Shown: positions 49,001-61,899 of the stretch, in pieces | How the letters are laid out: the number at the start of each line of letters is the position of its first letter | Numbering within the stretch: the first letter of the stretch is position 1 | Assembly (NCBI GenBank): GCA_021397835.1 | Contig: JAJFZO010000034.1 | Coordinates: 5,728,501-5,792,500 of the forward strand | Length of the DNA stretch: 64,000 nt | Direction of reading: 5' to 3' | Source of the DNA: Moringa oleifera | Lineage: Eukaryota; Streptophyta; Magnoliopsida; Brassicales; Moringaceae | Program-made: the position numbers and the translations under genes | The notes under the pieces: model-generated | Databases searched by the model: none | The model's input: the letters and a program-made list of their open reading frames with translations, nothing else | Told to the model about the DNA's origin: nothing

Positions 49001-50940
49001 TTTTTCTTTTTCCACAAGTGGGTTAGGAGATAAACTCTCTCAAGCTGCAATTGGAGCTATTTCTTCTTCTTTACTTGTAGCGAATATTGCAAGTGCTAAT
49101 TTAGTGTGAAAGAAGACCCATTATGGATTGGCTTACAGATTCATGTGACTCTACTGTTTTAAACTTATCTGAATTAGACTTTTGATCTACCATTCCAAAA
49201 TGCAAATCACATCATTAGTGGTTGTTAATAATTTGATTGGTCACCTAACTCATATGGCTTAATCAATTTAAGCCAAGCACTCATGGATATCGCTACAATT
49301 TTCTTTTGATTGCGAGATTCCCAATTAAAATTGTTTGCATTATTACATACGGATAGTAGCCACAATTTGATCAAACAGTTATCCTATTTCGCCCTTTCAT
49401 ATCACATAATTCATGATGCTGACCTGAAAATATTACATGCAAAGCTTTTATATTGTCAAAATTGAATCATGGGTTAAATTCGGAAATTCACACTGTGTTT
49501 TTGGCCTTACACAACTGCACATATTGCTTTAAAAACACATAAATGGCTGAGAGATAATCTTTGATCAATAATACAGTGGTGGGTCACGTTTCAAGAAGAT
49601 AAGTGTACATCATCCTCATTTAATCCCCCACACAAATAATAGATGATCAGGATCAATGCACCTTAATTTTTAGAATTTTAACAAAAAAACAAAATTTATG
49701 GCGTAAGTTTAAAAGCATAATTATTTACAAGGGTTTTCCATTATTACCACAAATTTTAATTAGTGCTAATGTTTAATTTAAATTATGCACCTGTAAATAA
49801 AAGCAACACTCTTAACCCAATGATATAATATTTTTTAAAATTAAATATTTAAATATTATATTATAGTCTTTTACCAGTATGATTTATGTTAATAATTGCA
49901 ATTAAAAATATACTTTCTACCATTTACGATAAGGATGATTGAATTTTAAAACACAGGTGAAACTGTAAAACCAATAACACGGTAATTCTCCAGTTTTCAA
50001 AGAGCAAAATACTAAAATAAATGACATACTTTTGTGCATAGATCACCGTAGAATAAATTCAAATATGATTGAATAAAAATATTAAGAATAAAACAATTAA
50101 TAAAAAACAAAAATTCAATATATTTTTATTTTACTTAATTATAAAAGTAGTTAATTGAAGTGACCATGACGTGTGACATTCATGTGAATGTCTAGTGATG
50201 CATGATGAGGCATCACATCAAAGAAACTTAAGAACTCTAACCTTGTAGTTTCTACTAGCTAGCTTGTACGAAGTAGTATAGTACAGTTTCTACTAAGCCC
50301 TAGAAGAAATTATAAATAATTGACAACAAAGACTTCCAACTTTCAAGCCAACAATGAAAATGTTTAGCCTCCTTGCTGTTAGAGACAACACAAGTTTGCC
50401 TCGAGGCCTTGACTGAATACAGACTACTTGATGTATGTTTAGAGAGAAGACAATTACAAAATTAAAAAAATTTAAACTATTCAATTAAAAAAAATCTGGG
50501 AATTATTAAACTGAAGAAGTTAAATTATTCTATGAAACAATTTTTTTAGTATTTTTGAAAATAAAAATTATATTTAAAATAATGATTCTATTAGAAGAGG
50601 TAACTATCATCTTGGTCGGCAATAAGGATTAGATGTAAGAAAAAAGTTGACAGTGAATTACAGCAAGAACAAAGAGAATTTAGGAAAGAATCAACGACTG
50701 TCATTTTGCCTACGAGGATCAATCATAAAAACTGAGAGTTGAATATATCAAATATCAATCCTTGTCATAGAAAGTTAATATAATATAATACAATATTGTA
50801 TGGTAGGTTAATAAGATTTTAAATGATTCCTAACCTGTTTTGGAAGGATTATTAAAATTCTCACACAATTTAAAAAAAAAAACAAAGAAACATATCGTCT
50901 AATAAATTAAAATTATATTCCAACATAGCTTGTGAGTGGT
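46100..50940. other. Intergenic DNA, no supportable gene
   Basis: The ORF at 46962-47144 and others are short and unsupported. Region 47800-48900 is very AT-rich (A/T runs and TTATTAATAT words). Region 46150-47150 is more gene-like in composition and could be UTR or promoter of a lost gene. Nothing more can be said. Confidence 0.4.
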
Positions 50941-50946
50941 GGCATA

Positions 50947-50971
50947 CATTTTTTTTTTTTTTTTTTTTTTT
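50947..50971. repeat. Poly-T tract
   Basis: A run of about 24 T. Confidence 0.9.
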
Positions 50972-52930
50972 CTATGGCTTGTGTGAGTTGCTCATCTTTA
51001 ATCAGACACCATGACAAAGAAAGCTAAAATCAAGTTGATTAATGCCTTACAATAGAGAGACAAACTCTACTTTAGGTAAATAGTTCTCTATTCACAAATA
51101 GCACCAACTTTTGGCGCTCTTCTGACAAGAACCCACAAAGCTTTGCACCAAACAGGGAAAGAAGCAAAAGTGAACAGTTAAACCGGGAATGGTTGTTGTA
51201 GGATCAATTAACATTGATGAACATTGTGCCGCAAACTTGACAAGTTTTGCCGACAATAGTGGTAATAATGTCATCAATCACTCACACTAATCATCTTAAA
51301 TAATAGGACAATATTAGTTATTTTCATTATTACTTTGTAGAAAACAAGATCAAAGAGGAGACTTAACCATAACCAAAGGTCTAGAAGCTTGTGATTGTGG
51401 GATACAGATAAATGGATGCATAGGGAAAGAGTCAACCATAAAACAATTAGTCGTGCCGTTTGGCTAATGTGAAAATGTCCTTAATTAACGACTCTGGTGA
51501 GTACTAACCTGCCTTTATTGCTTGTGCACATGGAGGGGTCTAACCTTGCAGCCCCCTCTCTGAATATTTTAAATGAATGGCCCTCGGACAGTTTAGCGAT
51601 GAACCCATATTTAAACCTATCAATCTACTATCATTTCTCTTTATTGTATTGTTTACTTTGAGGTTATCAAGGAACAAATTATATCCTTCATGATTCGGTT
51701 GTTATTATTCTCATTCACGTTTTAAATAATCCATCAAATCATTGGGAAATTAATTACAGCTTCATTAGCATGTCTTGTTAATTAGTAGCAGCAGCAAAAT
51801 GGATGAGAAGCGTGTGGAGAAGAAATGCCATTTTTCTAAGACATTATTGCTTTATGAACATTATCTTGATATTGAGGCACAAGGCCATTAGACTCTACAT
51901 TTTATGTGGTGTATTGAGCTTTTCAAGTGCTAATTTTGCGTAGTTTTGCTTACCATGTATGTCCGATTGCCATTCTCTGATAACAACAGCAAAGAGAATA
52001 CAAACAAGTCAGTTAATTGTTAAATATATAAAAAGAAATGCAAGTCTGTTCTTGTTATAAAAATAAACTTATTCTGACTCTATTTCTTTTCTGGGTTCTT
52101 AACAATTTGGAGTCTGCAAGATTGACATACAGAAGGGAGGTTCAATGGACTGAGAACCTGGCAAAAGAGAAACATAAAAAAACTCATATTAGTGGTTTCT
52201 GAGATTCTTTGCTTTTCCTTTCTCCAATGTTAGGAAAACCCATCAAACATCATCCGAAGCCTTTAAATAAATGCGCTGCCCTTATCATATCTTTCTCTAC
52301 ATCTTCAAAAGGGAAGAATGTCTTCCAATTATGCATTCCTATATTATGGAATTTATTAAACCTTGCTTAGTCACGCTGTGGATAGCTAGGTTTTCATTTG
52401 CTACAGTACCCCTAGCTGCTGCAACTTTGGGCAAACACTCTGATCCTATTAATTAAAGGCATCAATGATAAAAATTTCTTCTAAGTTAATTGGTTTGAGG
52501 ATATATTAATTGAGGGAAGTTTCAAGGCATTGGACCCCACCTGACTTCATACGTGAATTATATTTCATCTACCCTTTTTTTTAGGGGTACTTTCTGTATA
52601 ACATTAATGCCTCTTCTGCTATTATTTAATGAAGTTATTACACTAGTTTGAAGTTTCTGATGAAGTCACTGTTGCTGCCTGTCCAAAGAAGATAAATTAA
52701 TTGCCACTAATGAAAATGGTTCTTACATACTTCTGCTAAAACCAGTCTTATTTTCTTCCCTTGAATATATATACACCACAAAAGGATTTTGGACTTGATA
52801 TAGGATTGATGGATATAGCTTACATAACATTCCACATATTGACAGCAAAGTTTCTTTAGACAATCTTACAAGCTTTACTACTTGGATGCTTTACTAATTG
52901 GATCACATTAGAGAGAGAGAGATTAACAAG
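50972..52930. other. Intergenic DNA downstream of the VUP gene, no gene seen
   Basis: Includes the 3' UTR of the minus-strand VUP gene just left of 52940. ORFs at 51092-51277 (minus) and 52271-52456 (plus) lack family features. Confidence 0.4.
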
Positions 52931-52939
52931 AAAACAAAA

Positions 52940-53740
52940 TTAACCAAGATAGTTAACTAACATGGACAAAGGAACCAAGCAAAGTCCTCTTCTCTTTAGG
53001 TCTGTGCAGTCATTCTTTCCTCTGAAATTCATTTTGCTTCTTTCATCTGTGTGCCCCTCCGAATAATTATATGAGGCACTTGCAGTCTTCCCCTATGAAG
53101 TCATTAAGATCCAAAGTTTTTATTAGGTCAACCGTCAACCATCAAGCAACACGAATACTTATTATCACCATCAAAGAAGTAATTACTTTTGCAGGCTAAT
53201 AAATTCAGATTACCAGAGAACTATCGATATGATCATATGGCCTTCTGGTATTCATATCAATCTGCTCTATATCACTAACCTGTTGATATATATGGGAAAA
53301 GGACATAAAACAAGTCAATTACAGAATATTAGGAGGGCTTAAAGTTCTAGAGACAAGAAAGTGGGAAATAAAGAAATGATGGCTCATCTGACCTTAGGGC
53401 TGTTGACAGGAGAACTAGCCGTATCCTCTAAAGAATCATCATTCGAGATTTCTCTGGTTCTTGTTTTCTTGAATCGTAATTTCTTAGGAAGATTAGGGGA
53501 CACCCCAATCGATGACGAAGCAGCAGCATGATTGTTGTGGAGGGATGTCTTCCATGCAGCACCGGTTGCGGCATCAGAAACCAAGGAAGAACCACCGAAA
53601 CTAGAAGGTACAAAGCTATCCTCCCTGTTGTTTGTGAAATCTTCAAAATAAGCAGTCCAGCCACTCTCTTCATGAGGAGAGCCTGCAGTTCCTTGGGAAG
53701 CGAGAGCTCTTTGCCCAGACGAATTCATGGAGTCCTCCAT
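52940..53740 (-). CDS. VASCULAR-RELATED UNKNOWN PROTEIN (VUP) family gene, three exons
   Basis: Exons on the minus strand: 53740-53393 (116 codons), 53279-53214 (22 codons), 53092-52940 (50 codons plus stop TAA), giving 188 residues. Introns are 113 bp (GTCAGA...CAACAG) and 121 bp (GTAATC...TCATAG), both in phase 0. Exon 1 alone would end after VR at a TGA (53384). Splicing instead continues NSPKVSDIEQIDMN, then a Lys/Arg-rich end with DLKRRGLCLVPLSMLVNYLG, the conserved VUP C-terminus. Exon 1 has EESGWTAYFEDF, SLVSDAA, LPKKLRFKKTRTREI and LEDTASSPVNSPK, all family hallmarks. There is no signal peptide. The protein is Ser-rich and probably nuclear or cytosolic. Arabidopsis VUP1 affects vascular development and growth; the biochemical role is unknown. 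All exons are intact. Confidence 0.9.
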
Positions 53741-53837
53741 GGGAGTAACAATAATATTGCAGAGAATGAAAGTATTTAAAAAGTAGAGATTATAGATTTG
53801 GTTTTTCGCTTGAATTGGGAGCCCTTTATGTAGAGTG

Positions 53838-53844
53838 ATTTATA
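53838..53844 (-). promoter_or_regulatory. Probable TATA box of the VUP gene
   Basis: Minus-strand TATAAAT within CTCTTATAAATCAC, about 100 bp before the start codon at 53740. Confidence 0.55.
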
Positions 53845-53962
53845 AGAGGAAAAAGATGATAAAATAATGCAAGAAAGGGAACCCACAATGTAGAATCTCG
53901 GTGTGGCCATGTGGGCCAAGAGGAGTTGAGGAAGTTAAAATTAGCAGTTGCAACAGAAGCTG

Positions 53963-53985
53963 TGAGAGAGAGAGAGAGAGAGAGA
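53963..53985. repeat. (GA)n microsatellite in the VUP promoter
   Basis: About 11 GA units, reading CT on the gene's strand, about 120 bp upstream of the TATA box. GA/CT tracts are bound by plant BBR/BPC factors; a role here is inference. Confidence 0.85.
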
Positions 53986-54069
53986 ACGTGCAAGGAAAAG
54001 ACAAATGATGATAAAGGGAAAAGGCTTTGTTAGTTGACCTTTGTGGTTCAGATGGGAATTCCACTCAGC

Positions 54070-54595
54070 ATCGGCAGCCAATTTCTTTAGCTAATTAGGA
54101 CTTTCAACCAAAAACAATAAATGGGTCAATTGAAAAACCTACACAAATATAAGGACAAATTCCAGCCAGGCCGCCCAACTCAACCTCAACTAGATTCAAT
54201 GTTGGGTTATCATCTAATTATATATCCTTCAAGTAGTTTTCCAGATTGTTGTTGATTAGAATTAGAGATTAGTGACAGTTACCAATTCAGCCAATAATAT
54301 GATAAACGAAGAACTTCAAATTGATGAACGTGAAACTAAAACAGTAAAAAAGTAAAATCAATCATAAATGAAAGGCTTGGTCTTGTATCTCCTTGATATT
54401 TTAGTACATTATGGTCTAATTAATATGTTTATACTAAAGTAATATTTGTTAGTCCAAAATCAATGTCCCATGCCGTGTTTTAATTTGTGGGGCCAAACCC
54501 ACAACAAAATGCAGAGGATTACATCAGCAAAAATAACCTTAAATAACAACATTGTCTTCTAACTGAAGTTAATGTTAATTTTATTTTAATTGAGT
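54070..54595. other. Intergenic, upstream of VUP; no gene seen
   Basis: Likely distal promoter of the VUP gene. No motif stands out. Confidence 0.4.
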
Positions 54596-54599
54596 AATA

Positions 54600-56308
54600 A
54601 GTTAGATATTTTATAATGTGATTTACATGATTTATTAATAGTTATTTTTTATTTAAAAATAAATAATTTTTTATTTAAAAATAATTATAATTAATAATAT
54701 TAAGAATTTAAATTTTATTAAATCATATTGTTTAAATTAAACTCATTTTGATGAAAAATCAATAGGAAAGAATTTTTTATGATTTTGGTTCTCTCTCCAC
54801 CCATTATATATATCATTCCTTCCATCACAAATAGTATGAAGAGAAACAGGTTAAGCGAGAGAAACCAAACTTCTTTCAACTATTTTTCTTTTTGGTAAAA
54901 CGTTCGGAGATTTGCTTCATAGATCAAGGTAAATTTGTATAATCACTTATTTTGTATGTGAAAATTATAATATTATAAAATTTAGGGATTAAATTATGAA
55001 TCATTAGTTTGCATAAATTAAAAAAAAAAAAAACTTAACATGTGATATTAGAGCTAAGTTTAAGAGATCATGATTTTTCTAAGTTTTTTTTCTTTTATCT
55101 TATGTTATCAATTTGATTGATGAAAGAATTAGTTCATTTATTACATTTCTTCAAATTTGTTTTTATGTTTATATTGTTGGTCAAGTGGAATGATCACAAT
55201 TTTGGATGCTAGAAGCAATGAAACCATAAAAAGTAATTAGTTTTGATATGCATATGTATTTTATCATATGCTTTTATTACATAAAGTGCTTTATGTACAT
55301 CCCATTAGTTTGTATATCCAATAAGAAATCTTTTGACTTTATTTGTAGTACTAATATATATTTTAGTATATTAAACCAATCTTATGGTTGTGGACTCATT
55401 AACAAAAGGATTATTGGCCAAAACACATAAAGAATATGTTGAAAGAATGGGCATCATTGTGTACCAGTATTGATATTATGTTATCAATTCATGCTTTTAT
55501 GTATTTGACACTTTAAGTTCATTTTGAACATTGTTTCTCATAGTTGAATGTCATGTTTCTTATCATTGGCATATACATAAATCAACTATGTAAGTATAAG
55601 AGGATTTGTCTCTAACAAAAATATTACTGTTGGACCATTATGATACATCTCATTTTTAGTCATATTAAATTTAAAACTACTAATGTGATACATAAAAGGG
55701 ATTATGACAAATTAATGACATACGAACACTTTGATCCTCAGTAGTTTCACTTTATGATGATAGCTAATATGAACTATGTAAGAAAGATATGACTCTTATA
55801 CTATGCATATTATGATATTACTATTAACCCATAAAGAAAATACCGCATAGGCCAAGTGGAAGAATGTTGGATATTCCATGATGTGGGTCATGTGGTTTAT
55901 TAAGGGTTATTTTTCATTTAAAAGATAATTGTAAAAATAATTATGATTAATAATATTAATTAGAGTACTTTAAATCTTATTAGGTGACTTAAAGAGATAT
56001 TGTTTAAATTAAATTCATTTTCATGAAAAATGAATAGAGGATCTTATGATTTTGATCTTCTTTCCATCCATTATAAATATGATTCTATTTGTTAAGAATG
56101 GTATGCAGAGAAAAAAGATCAAGGGAGAGAAATAAAACTTCTTTCAACTATCATTCTTCATATATAAGGAAATCTTTAGAGATTTGCCTCATAAATCAAG
56201 ATAAGATTTTGTAATCAATTATTTTGCATGTGAAAATCATAATACTTTAAAATTTAGGAAATAAGATCACGTATTATTAGTTTATACAAATTAAAGAAAA
56301 TTCTAATT
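54600..56308 (+). mobile_element. Two-LTR Ty1/copia deletion derivative
   Basis: 5' LTR 54600-55040 and 3' LTR 55865-about 56308 are diverged copies of each other (shared TATTGTTTAAATTAAA, CTTCTTTCAACTAT, GAGATTTGC). Directly after the 5' LTR, TGATATTAGAGCTAAG is a decayed form of the copia primer-binding site TGGTATCAGAGC. Just before the 3' LTR, GGCCAAGTGGAAGAATGTTGG contains the usual copia polypurine tract. The 824-bp interior keeps only the RNase H tail, SLTKGLLAKTHKEYVERMG, at about 55394-55450. Gag, protease, integrase and RT are gone. It was once mobilised or is an internal deletion of a full element. Confidence 0.82.
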
Positions 56309-57729
56309 TGGTGCTTATGGGTAAGACTAAAAGGAAAAGCATTCAACTTTGAATTCTTTTGTTTGGAGGCTCTTTGGTATTATTTTACAGGTACTCTTTA
56401 ATTGCTCAAGTAAGGCTTTCATCATGGCAACTTGAGCATCATTAATGCTGTAATCACTAAAAATTAAAAAGGAAGTGCATTGTTCATCATATTCATTTTA
56501 TGCTAAATATTCATTTCTACTAAAAGTTTAATGCTCATTGCTGCAGAAATTCATTACAAGAAAATAAATCTTTATGACGGGCAATACTCATCATAAAAAG
56601 CTTTTTATGACAGTCAAGAAGCTGTCATTATAAGTGATGACATAGAAACTTTATGACAGTCTAAAAAACCGTCATAAATTCTTGACGGTTTTTAACTGTC
56701 ATTAAAAAGTTAAAATATTAATGACAGTCTGTGATGGATCGTCATAAAACGGTACATAATACACCGTCATAAAATATATTCATGATATAGTGACCGTCTT
56801 TGTGATCGTCATTAAAAAAAATTTATTATTAACAGTTTTTGTGACTAAAAGAAATATACACTTTTTATGATGGTTTTTATGACCGTCATAAAAAATATTT
56901 ATGTTTTATTATATATTTTTTATTAATTAATCATAAAATTTGTTTATAATTTTTGTTAATTAATTAATATTTGTCATTTTTTTTTTGCAATTGTAGTCAA
57001 ATAATACAATAATGTCAAACAAAAAAATTATATATATTTATAACTACAACTATTATCATTTTACAAAACACAATAATATTAAGTATCAAAAATAAATAAA
57101 ATCTCTACAAATTAAATTATACAACTGTCATCTTTACTACTCTGTTTTACCATTATATCAAAAAATACCCAGTGAATTAGATGTATTACTCCTGCAATAG
57201 TTGTAGAAAAAATACATTATTATATCAATTATATTTAACATATAATTAATTTACGTAACAAAATAAATAAGCAATTGTAATAAAGCTTAAAAATCAAACA
57301 TTATAAAAGATTGGGAATGCATTTAGATGTCAAAAATATAACTTCTTATAACTCATAAGGTATATATTAATCATAATACATAATTTTTTATTTTAGTTCC
57401 CTACATCTAGGTATCAAAAGTGTAACTTTTTGTAATGCAACAGTATGTGTGAAAATTAACTGATTATGAACATATTTCATATGCATGTCTGAATACTTTT
57501 ACTTGTTTTTTGCTTTATCAATTGCTTAAAGATGACATTTACAGAATTCTCAATAGAATTGACAAAGAACTCAATAGAATTAGTAGATGGGTCAATGAAT
57601 AGAATGAGCAGAACGTTCAATGCATAAAATTAGTCCATCATACTTGAATTTAACCAAGCCAAACAACACACAACTAAAATATAACCATTAATAAGCAAAC
57701 AAGGATTACATACCTGGCTATGATAGTAA

Positions 57730-59527
57730 CTGTTATACATGCATACCCATTCACCACGTATTTCATTAATTTCTTCATTATTATATGTATCCTTACCATT
57801 AAACTTTAAGATTAAAACACAAAAGAAGATAACATAATTAATTTGATATTATTTATAAATATGAAATATTTAATATGTAAATAAAATAAATAATATGACA
57901 TTCTCACAAAGAATTTTTGGATTTTCATTATTTTTTTCATAAATCAAAGTACAAAATAGCTACATTCTATACCACCTCTTTGAATTGATGCATATACAAG
58001 TAAAAATATAATCATTAACACATATTATTTTTAATATTATTAATAATGAAAAACAAAATGAACTCACTTGAATTCGTTGCCATGTAATATTTTATCTCAC
58101 ATGAAACATTGAAGACCCCTATATCATTAACCATAAACATTTGAAAATATGTAGTATTTAGAAGTAATAATGAAATCAATAAACAAAAGACATAAAGTAA
58201 AACTTGTACTCACATGGTTATAATTTTCTTAAGATCAGGTCCTACTTCATGACTCAAAGAACCAAAATAATACATTATTCGTGATGCCATATCAATAACC
58301 ACTAATTCCTAATGAAATCTATTCATAACAAGAAAAATAAAAAATGATAAATAGCCAAACGAGATATGTCTTGGTAAAGCAATTAAGATACAAATTTCTT
58401 ACTTTGGATTGTAAGGCATGAAAAGAATTTGGTTTGAATGTGCTTTTCTAACCACTCAGTAATATCTCATGCTCTATCTTTTAACCTACTTTCATTGTTT
58501 AGTCCACCAAAGAGTGAGACAATCATAGGATGGATGAAGCCAAATTGTTTCAACTTTTTCGTATCCTTTAAATTAACATGCAAATATCTGAAAGTAAACA
58601 AATTGAAAGTTAAATCATATAAACATAGATATTGAAATAAACTGATATAGAAATTATGTCTCACCTGATATACACACAAATGTTATTTCCTCCCAGTTTT
58701 TTTTTTTATCAATCATGATAGAGGAATCTTCTGAGCCAAAATAGCAATAAAATGGATAGTAAAAAATATATTCATCAAATCTTACTCTAACTTCATTTTG
58801 CATATTAATCATCAATGGATAAGCTGCTTTTGCGAACTGCTCTAGAGCTTGCTCAGAAATGGATCCCACATTTTTACTAATTTTCTTTTCCTTTGTCTCA
58901 AAACATGTGACAATAATAAATTTTAAAAGTCAAATAATTTTAACATTAAAAGAAATAAAGATAATATACCATAACTAAAATTGTCTCATACCTCCATAAT
59001 AATATGAGTAGAAACCAAGTCTTTAGGCCAACTTACATGATGATCTAATGCATCTTTAACAAATATAAGATATTCATCCTCATTTTTGATAGGTAGTCGA
59101 GCATCTTGACTGAATATTTGATCAACAGAAACCACAAAATTGGTAGAAGAACCATCAATAATAGTGCTCATTGCAACAACAATTTCTAGTGTATCCACTG
59201 CTAATTTACATACAACACTCTATTCATAAAAAAAATGACATTATTAATAATAATTAATAGTAAAAATAATGTCTATAGCATTAAATAAATAAGTAAATAC
59301 CTTCATCTTTAAATCTTCATTAGAAACATCGTAAGAATCCTTCATAAGCATTGGTGAATCGAGTTTTTGTATCTTATTGGAGCTATGACCTTCAAGTTGT
59401 ACAACACATAAATGTGCATATATGCTTCCTTGAGTCAATAACATTAGTTTCGGCTCTACCTCAGCCAAGCAAACTTCTAGATATGCTACCTTATTAGGAG
59501 TAGAAAAAAAAGACCGAAATAGTGATA
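57730..59527 (-). pseudogene. CACTA PTTA/En-Spm gene, 3' part with Ulp1-like protease region
   Basis: Minus-strand pieces: AEVEPKLMLLTQGSIYAHLC (59465), VVAMSTIIDGSS, SVDQIFSQDARLPI and DHHVSWPKDLVS (59198-58986). Then EQALEQFAKAAYPLM and VRVRFDEYIFYYPF (58850 on), RYLHVNLKDTKKLKQFGFIH and VSLFGGLNNESRLKDRA (58590-58467). A protease-like stretch ELVVIDMASRIMYYFGSLSH (about 58310) follows, and the end reads DTYNNEEINEIRGEWVCM at about 57760. The Ulp1-like (C48) core is damaged: the usual HW is H followed by a stop, and the Asp of the V-x-Y-x-D-S-L motif is Gly. Introns probably separate the pieces. Confidence 0.68.
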
Positions 59528-59929
59528 AACCACTACCACAAAAATTATAATAACTGACATCAATTTAATGACGGTTATTCAAAGAATTATCATTAAAAAG
59601 TTCATTAATACTTTTGATGACAGTTATTCCAAAACTATCATTAAAAATAAGATTTTTAACTCTAATTAAAAAAGAATTGGCGTTAAAAAATTCACGACTT
59701 AAATATTTAATGTCAATTCTTGAAGAATTGACGTTAAAAGATCAATCACTTGAGTATTTAATGCCAGTTCTCAAGGAACTGACGTTAAAACACCAACCAC
59801 ATAATAAAGCTTTTAACGGTAGTTCTTGAAGAACTGGCATTAAAGGCCAAAATAGGACTGGAACAGCTGCCACCTCTGATGAGTCACACAGGCTTTCAAC
59901 TTTAGGCATGCCCTAATCCGACTGCATCT

Positions 59930-60810
59930 ATTGCAGCAGCAGCAACAGCTATAGCAACCGCAGCAGCAGCAGCTCATCGTTGTAGCTTCTTGCAGTAGTA
60001 ATGGCTGCTTACAGCAATAGCAACCGTTGCTGCTACATGAAGTAGCAGTAATGGCTGCTTACAACAATAGTAACCATTGATGCTACTTCTTGTACTGCTT
60101 ACAGCAGTAGTGGTAGCCATTGCTGCAACTTCTGCTGTAAGCAGTAGTGGCTGATACTACTGTAAGAAGCTACAACAATGGCTGCTTACAGCAGAAACTG
60201 CAGCAATGACTGCCACTACTGCTGTAAACAGCCATCGCTGCCACTTCTTGCAACAGCGGCCAATGCTGTTGCTGCTTACAGCAGAAGCTGCAGCAACTGC
60301 TACCATTACTACTGTAAGCAGGCCTCGTTGCTGCAAGAAGCAACATCAATGGTTACTATTGCTGTAAGCAGCCATTACTGCTGCTTCTTACAGCAGCAAC
60401 GACTACTGCTGCTGTAAGCAACCGCCGTTGCTACAAGACACAGCAGCAACGACTACTTCTGCTGTAAGTAGCCGTTGCTGCTGCTTCTTGCACCGAGAAT
60501 AATGCAAGAGGTAACTAGAAGTCTCAAAACTGAGGGCTTTCCTTGCTACTAAGACATTAAAAATTAATTCAGACTTTCAACAGATGCTCTATTTAAACTA
60601 CCATCTAAGATGAATAAAAATCTGAAAGAACACACAGTTTTCCACAGACTTTCAGCAGTAATGGCTGCTTACAGCAGCAAAAATAGCCATTACTGTTGTT
60701 GCTAGTGCTTACAACAACAACAACAATGGTTATTTCCAATGGTTGTTTCTGCTACTGAAAGTCTGTGAAAATTGTTTGTTGCTGCTGCTTCTTACAGCAG
60801 CAGCGACCAT
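59930..60810. repeat. CAG/CTG-rich hairpin-forming tracts
   Basis: Two parts (59930-60500 and 60645-60810) of alternating GCAGCAGC / GCTGCTTACAGC blocks, homologous in style and position to 36800-37140. The ORF at 60178-60417 is a by-product of this repeat. The gap between them, 60500-60645, is unique sequence without a gene. Confidence 0.8.
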
Positions 60811-60989
60811 GAACGTGGAATGATGATGATTTCAAATTCTCTTAAACATTCATATCAGACAACAAGTGATGATTTGAAATTCTCTGGCCTTCAACGCCAG
60901 TTATGCCAGAATTGGCATTGAAGGCTAAAGAATTTGGACCTTTAACTCCAGTTATGGAATAACTGATGTTAAAGGCTATCCTACCTTGC

Positions 60990-61400
60990 TTTTAAGGTTG
61001 GCATCCTAAATTTGTTTGTAGAGCCCTATAGAGCCTGCCATAACCTCCCATGTAATTTTTTCCTCTCTAGGTTAGGATTCTCCTCTTTACAGACTGTCCA
61101 GAAGCAGCTAAATCAATTGCACAGTCGCATAGCCTTTCTCCAACCATTCTCTTCTTTGCTCTCCATCTAGAAGCAGCTAAGGTAGCTGCTGGCAACCTCT
61201 CCAACCCTCTCTTTTTTGGTCTCTATCCAGAAGCAACTAGACCGGCCAGCTGCTGGCTTAGCAGTGACACTACCTCTCTCCTTGCTTCTTCCTCTCTCAT
61301 TTGTCTCAATCTTCACAAGTGCAGCTACACCCTCCTCTTCCATTCGTTCATATTTGGGATTCAAACATATGTAAGTATTTCGGTATAGTTTTGAAATTTT
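60990..61400 (+). other. Pyrimidine-rich leader-like segment of the CACTA element
   Basis: Contains two similar CT-rich stretches (TTCTCCAACC.. and CTCTCCAACC..) around CCAGAAGCAGCTAA-like words at 61091, 61171 and 61231, ending at ACATATGTAAGT (61366-61377), a donor-like site. It may be the 5' exon of the Ulp1-like gene. The minus ORF 61167-61364 is probably spurious. Confidence 0.35.
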
Positions 61401-61899
61401 TTACGAAATTTAAGTTTCATAATTTTGATTAAATATGGTTTAAAAAATGTATTGAGGATATATATTATTTTGAGCAATTTTTGATTAAGTGTGTTTGCTG
61501 AATTGTTATTAATTGATATATTTATTATTTCATAATTATTAAGATTTTTAGATTAATTGATAAATTAAGTAAATATTAATTAGATGAATTTATATTTTGA
61601 TAAATTAATTATATATTAGGTGTAGATGAATTTATATTTGAATTCATTTTTTTACGTAATATTAATTAGTATATTTTATCAAATTTAATTATATTGATTT
61701 TATTGTTAACATAAATTAATATATTTAGTTAAATTTTAAATAGATAATTAATTAATTATATGCTTGTAATGTAAACCATTAAATGTTATTTAAGTTTTAA
61801 TCAATTAAATTACTATATTGTGTATGTATGTCTTTTGAATTTTTATTTGGTTATTATTGTTTGGCTATATCATATTTATATTTTTCTTACTGTTTATTA

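Noticed and set aside
51092..51277. Minus-strand ORF of 61 codons
   Set aside because: Less AT-rich locally but no domain, splice or promoter support.
53528..53779. Plus-strand ORF of 83 codons (and a 53428-53673 minus ORF)
   Set aside because: Shadows of VUP exon 1.
60178..60417. Cys/Ser-rich ORF of 79 codons
   Set aside because: It lies wholly inside the CAG/CTG-rich tract and mirrors its repeat unit.
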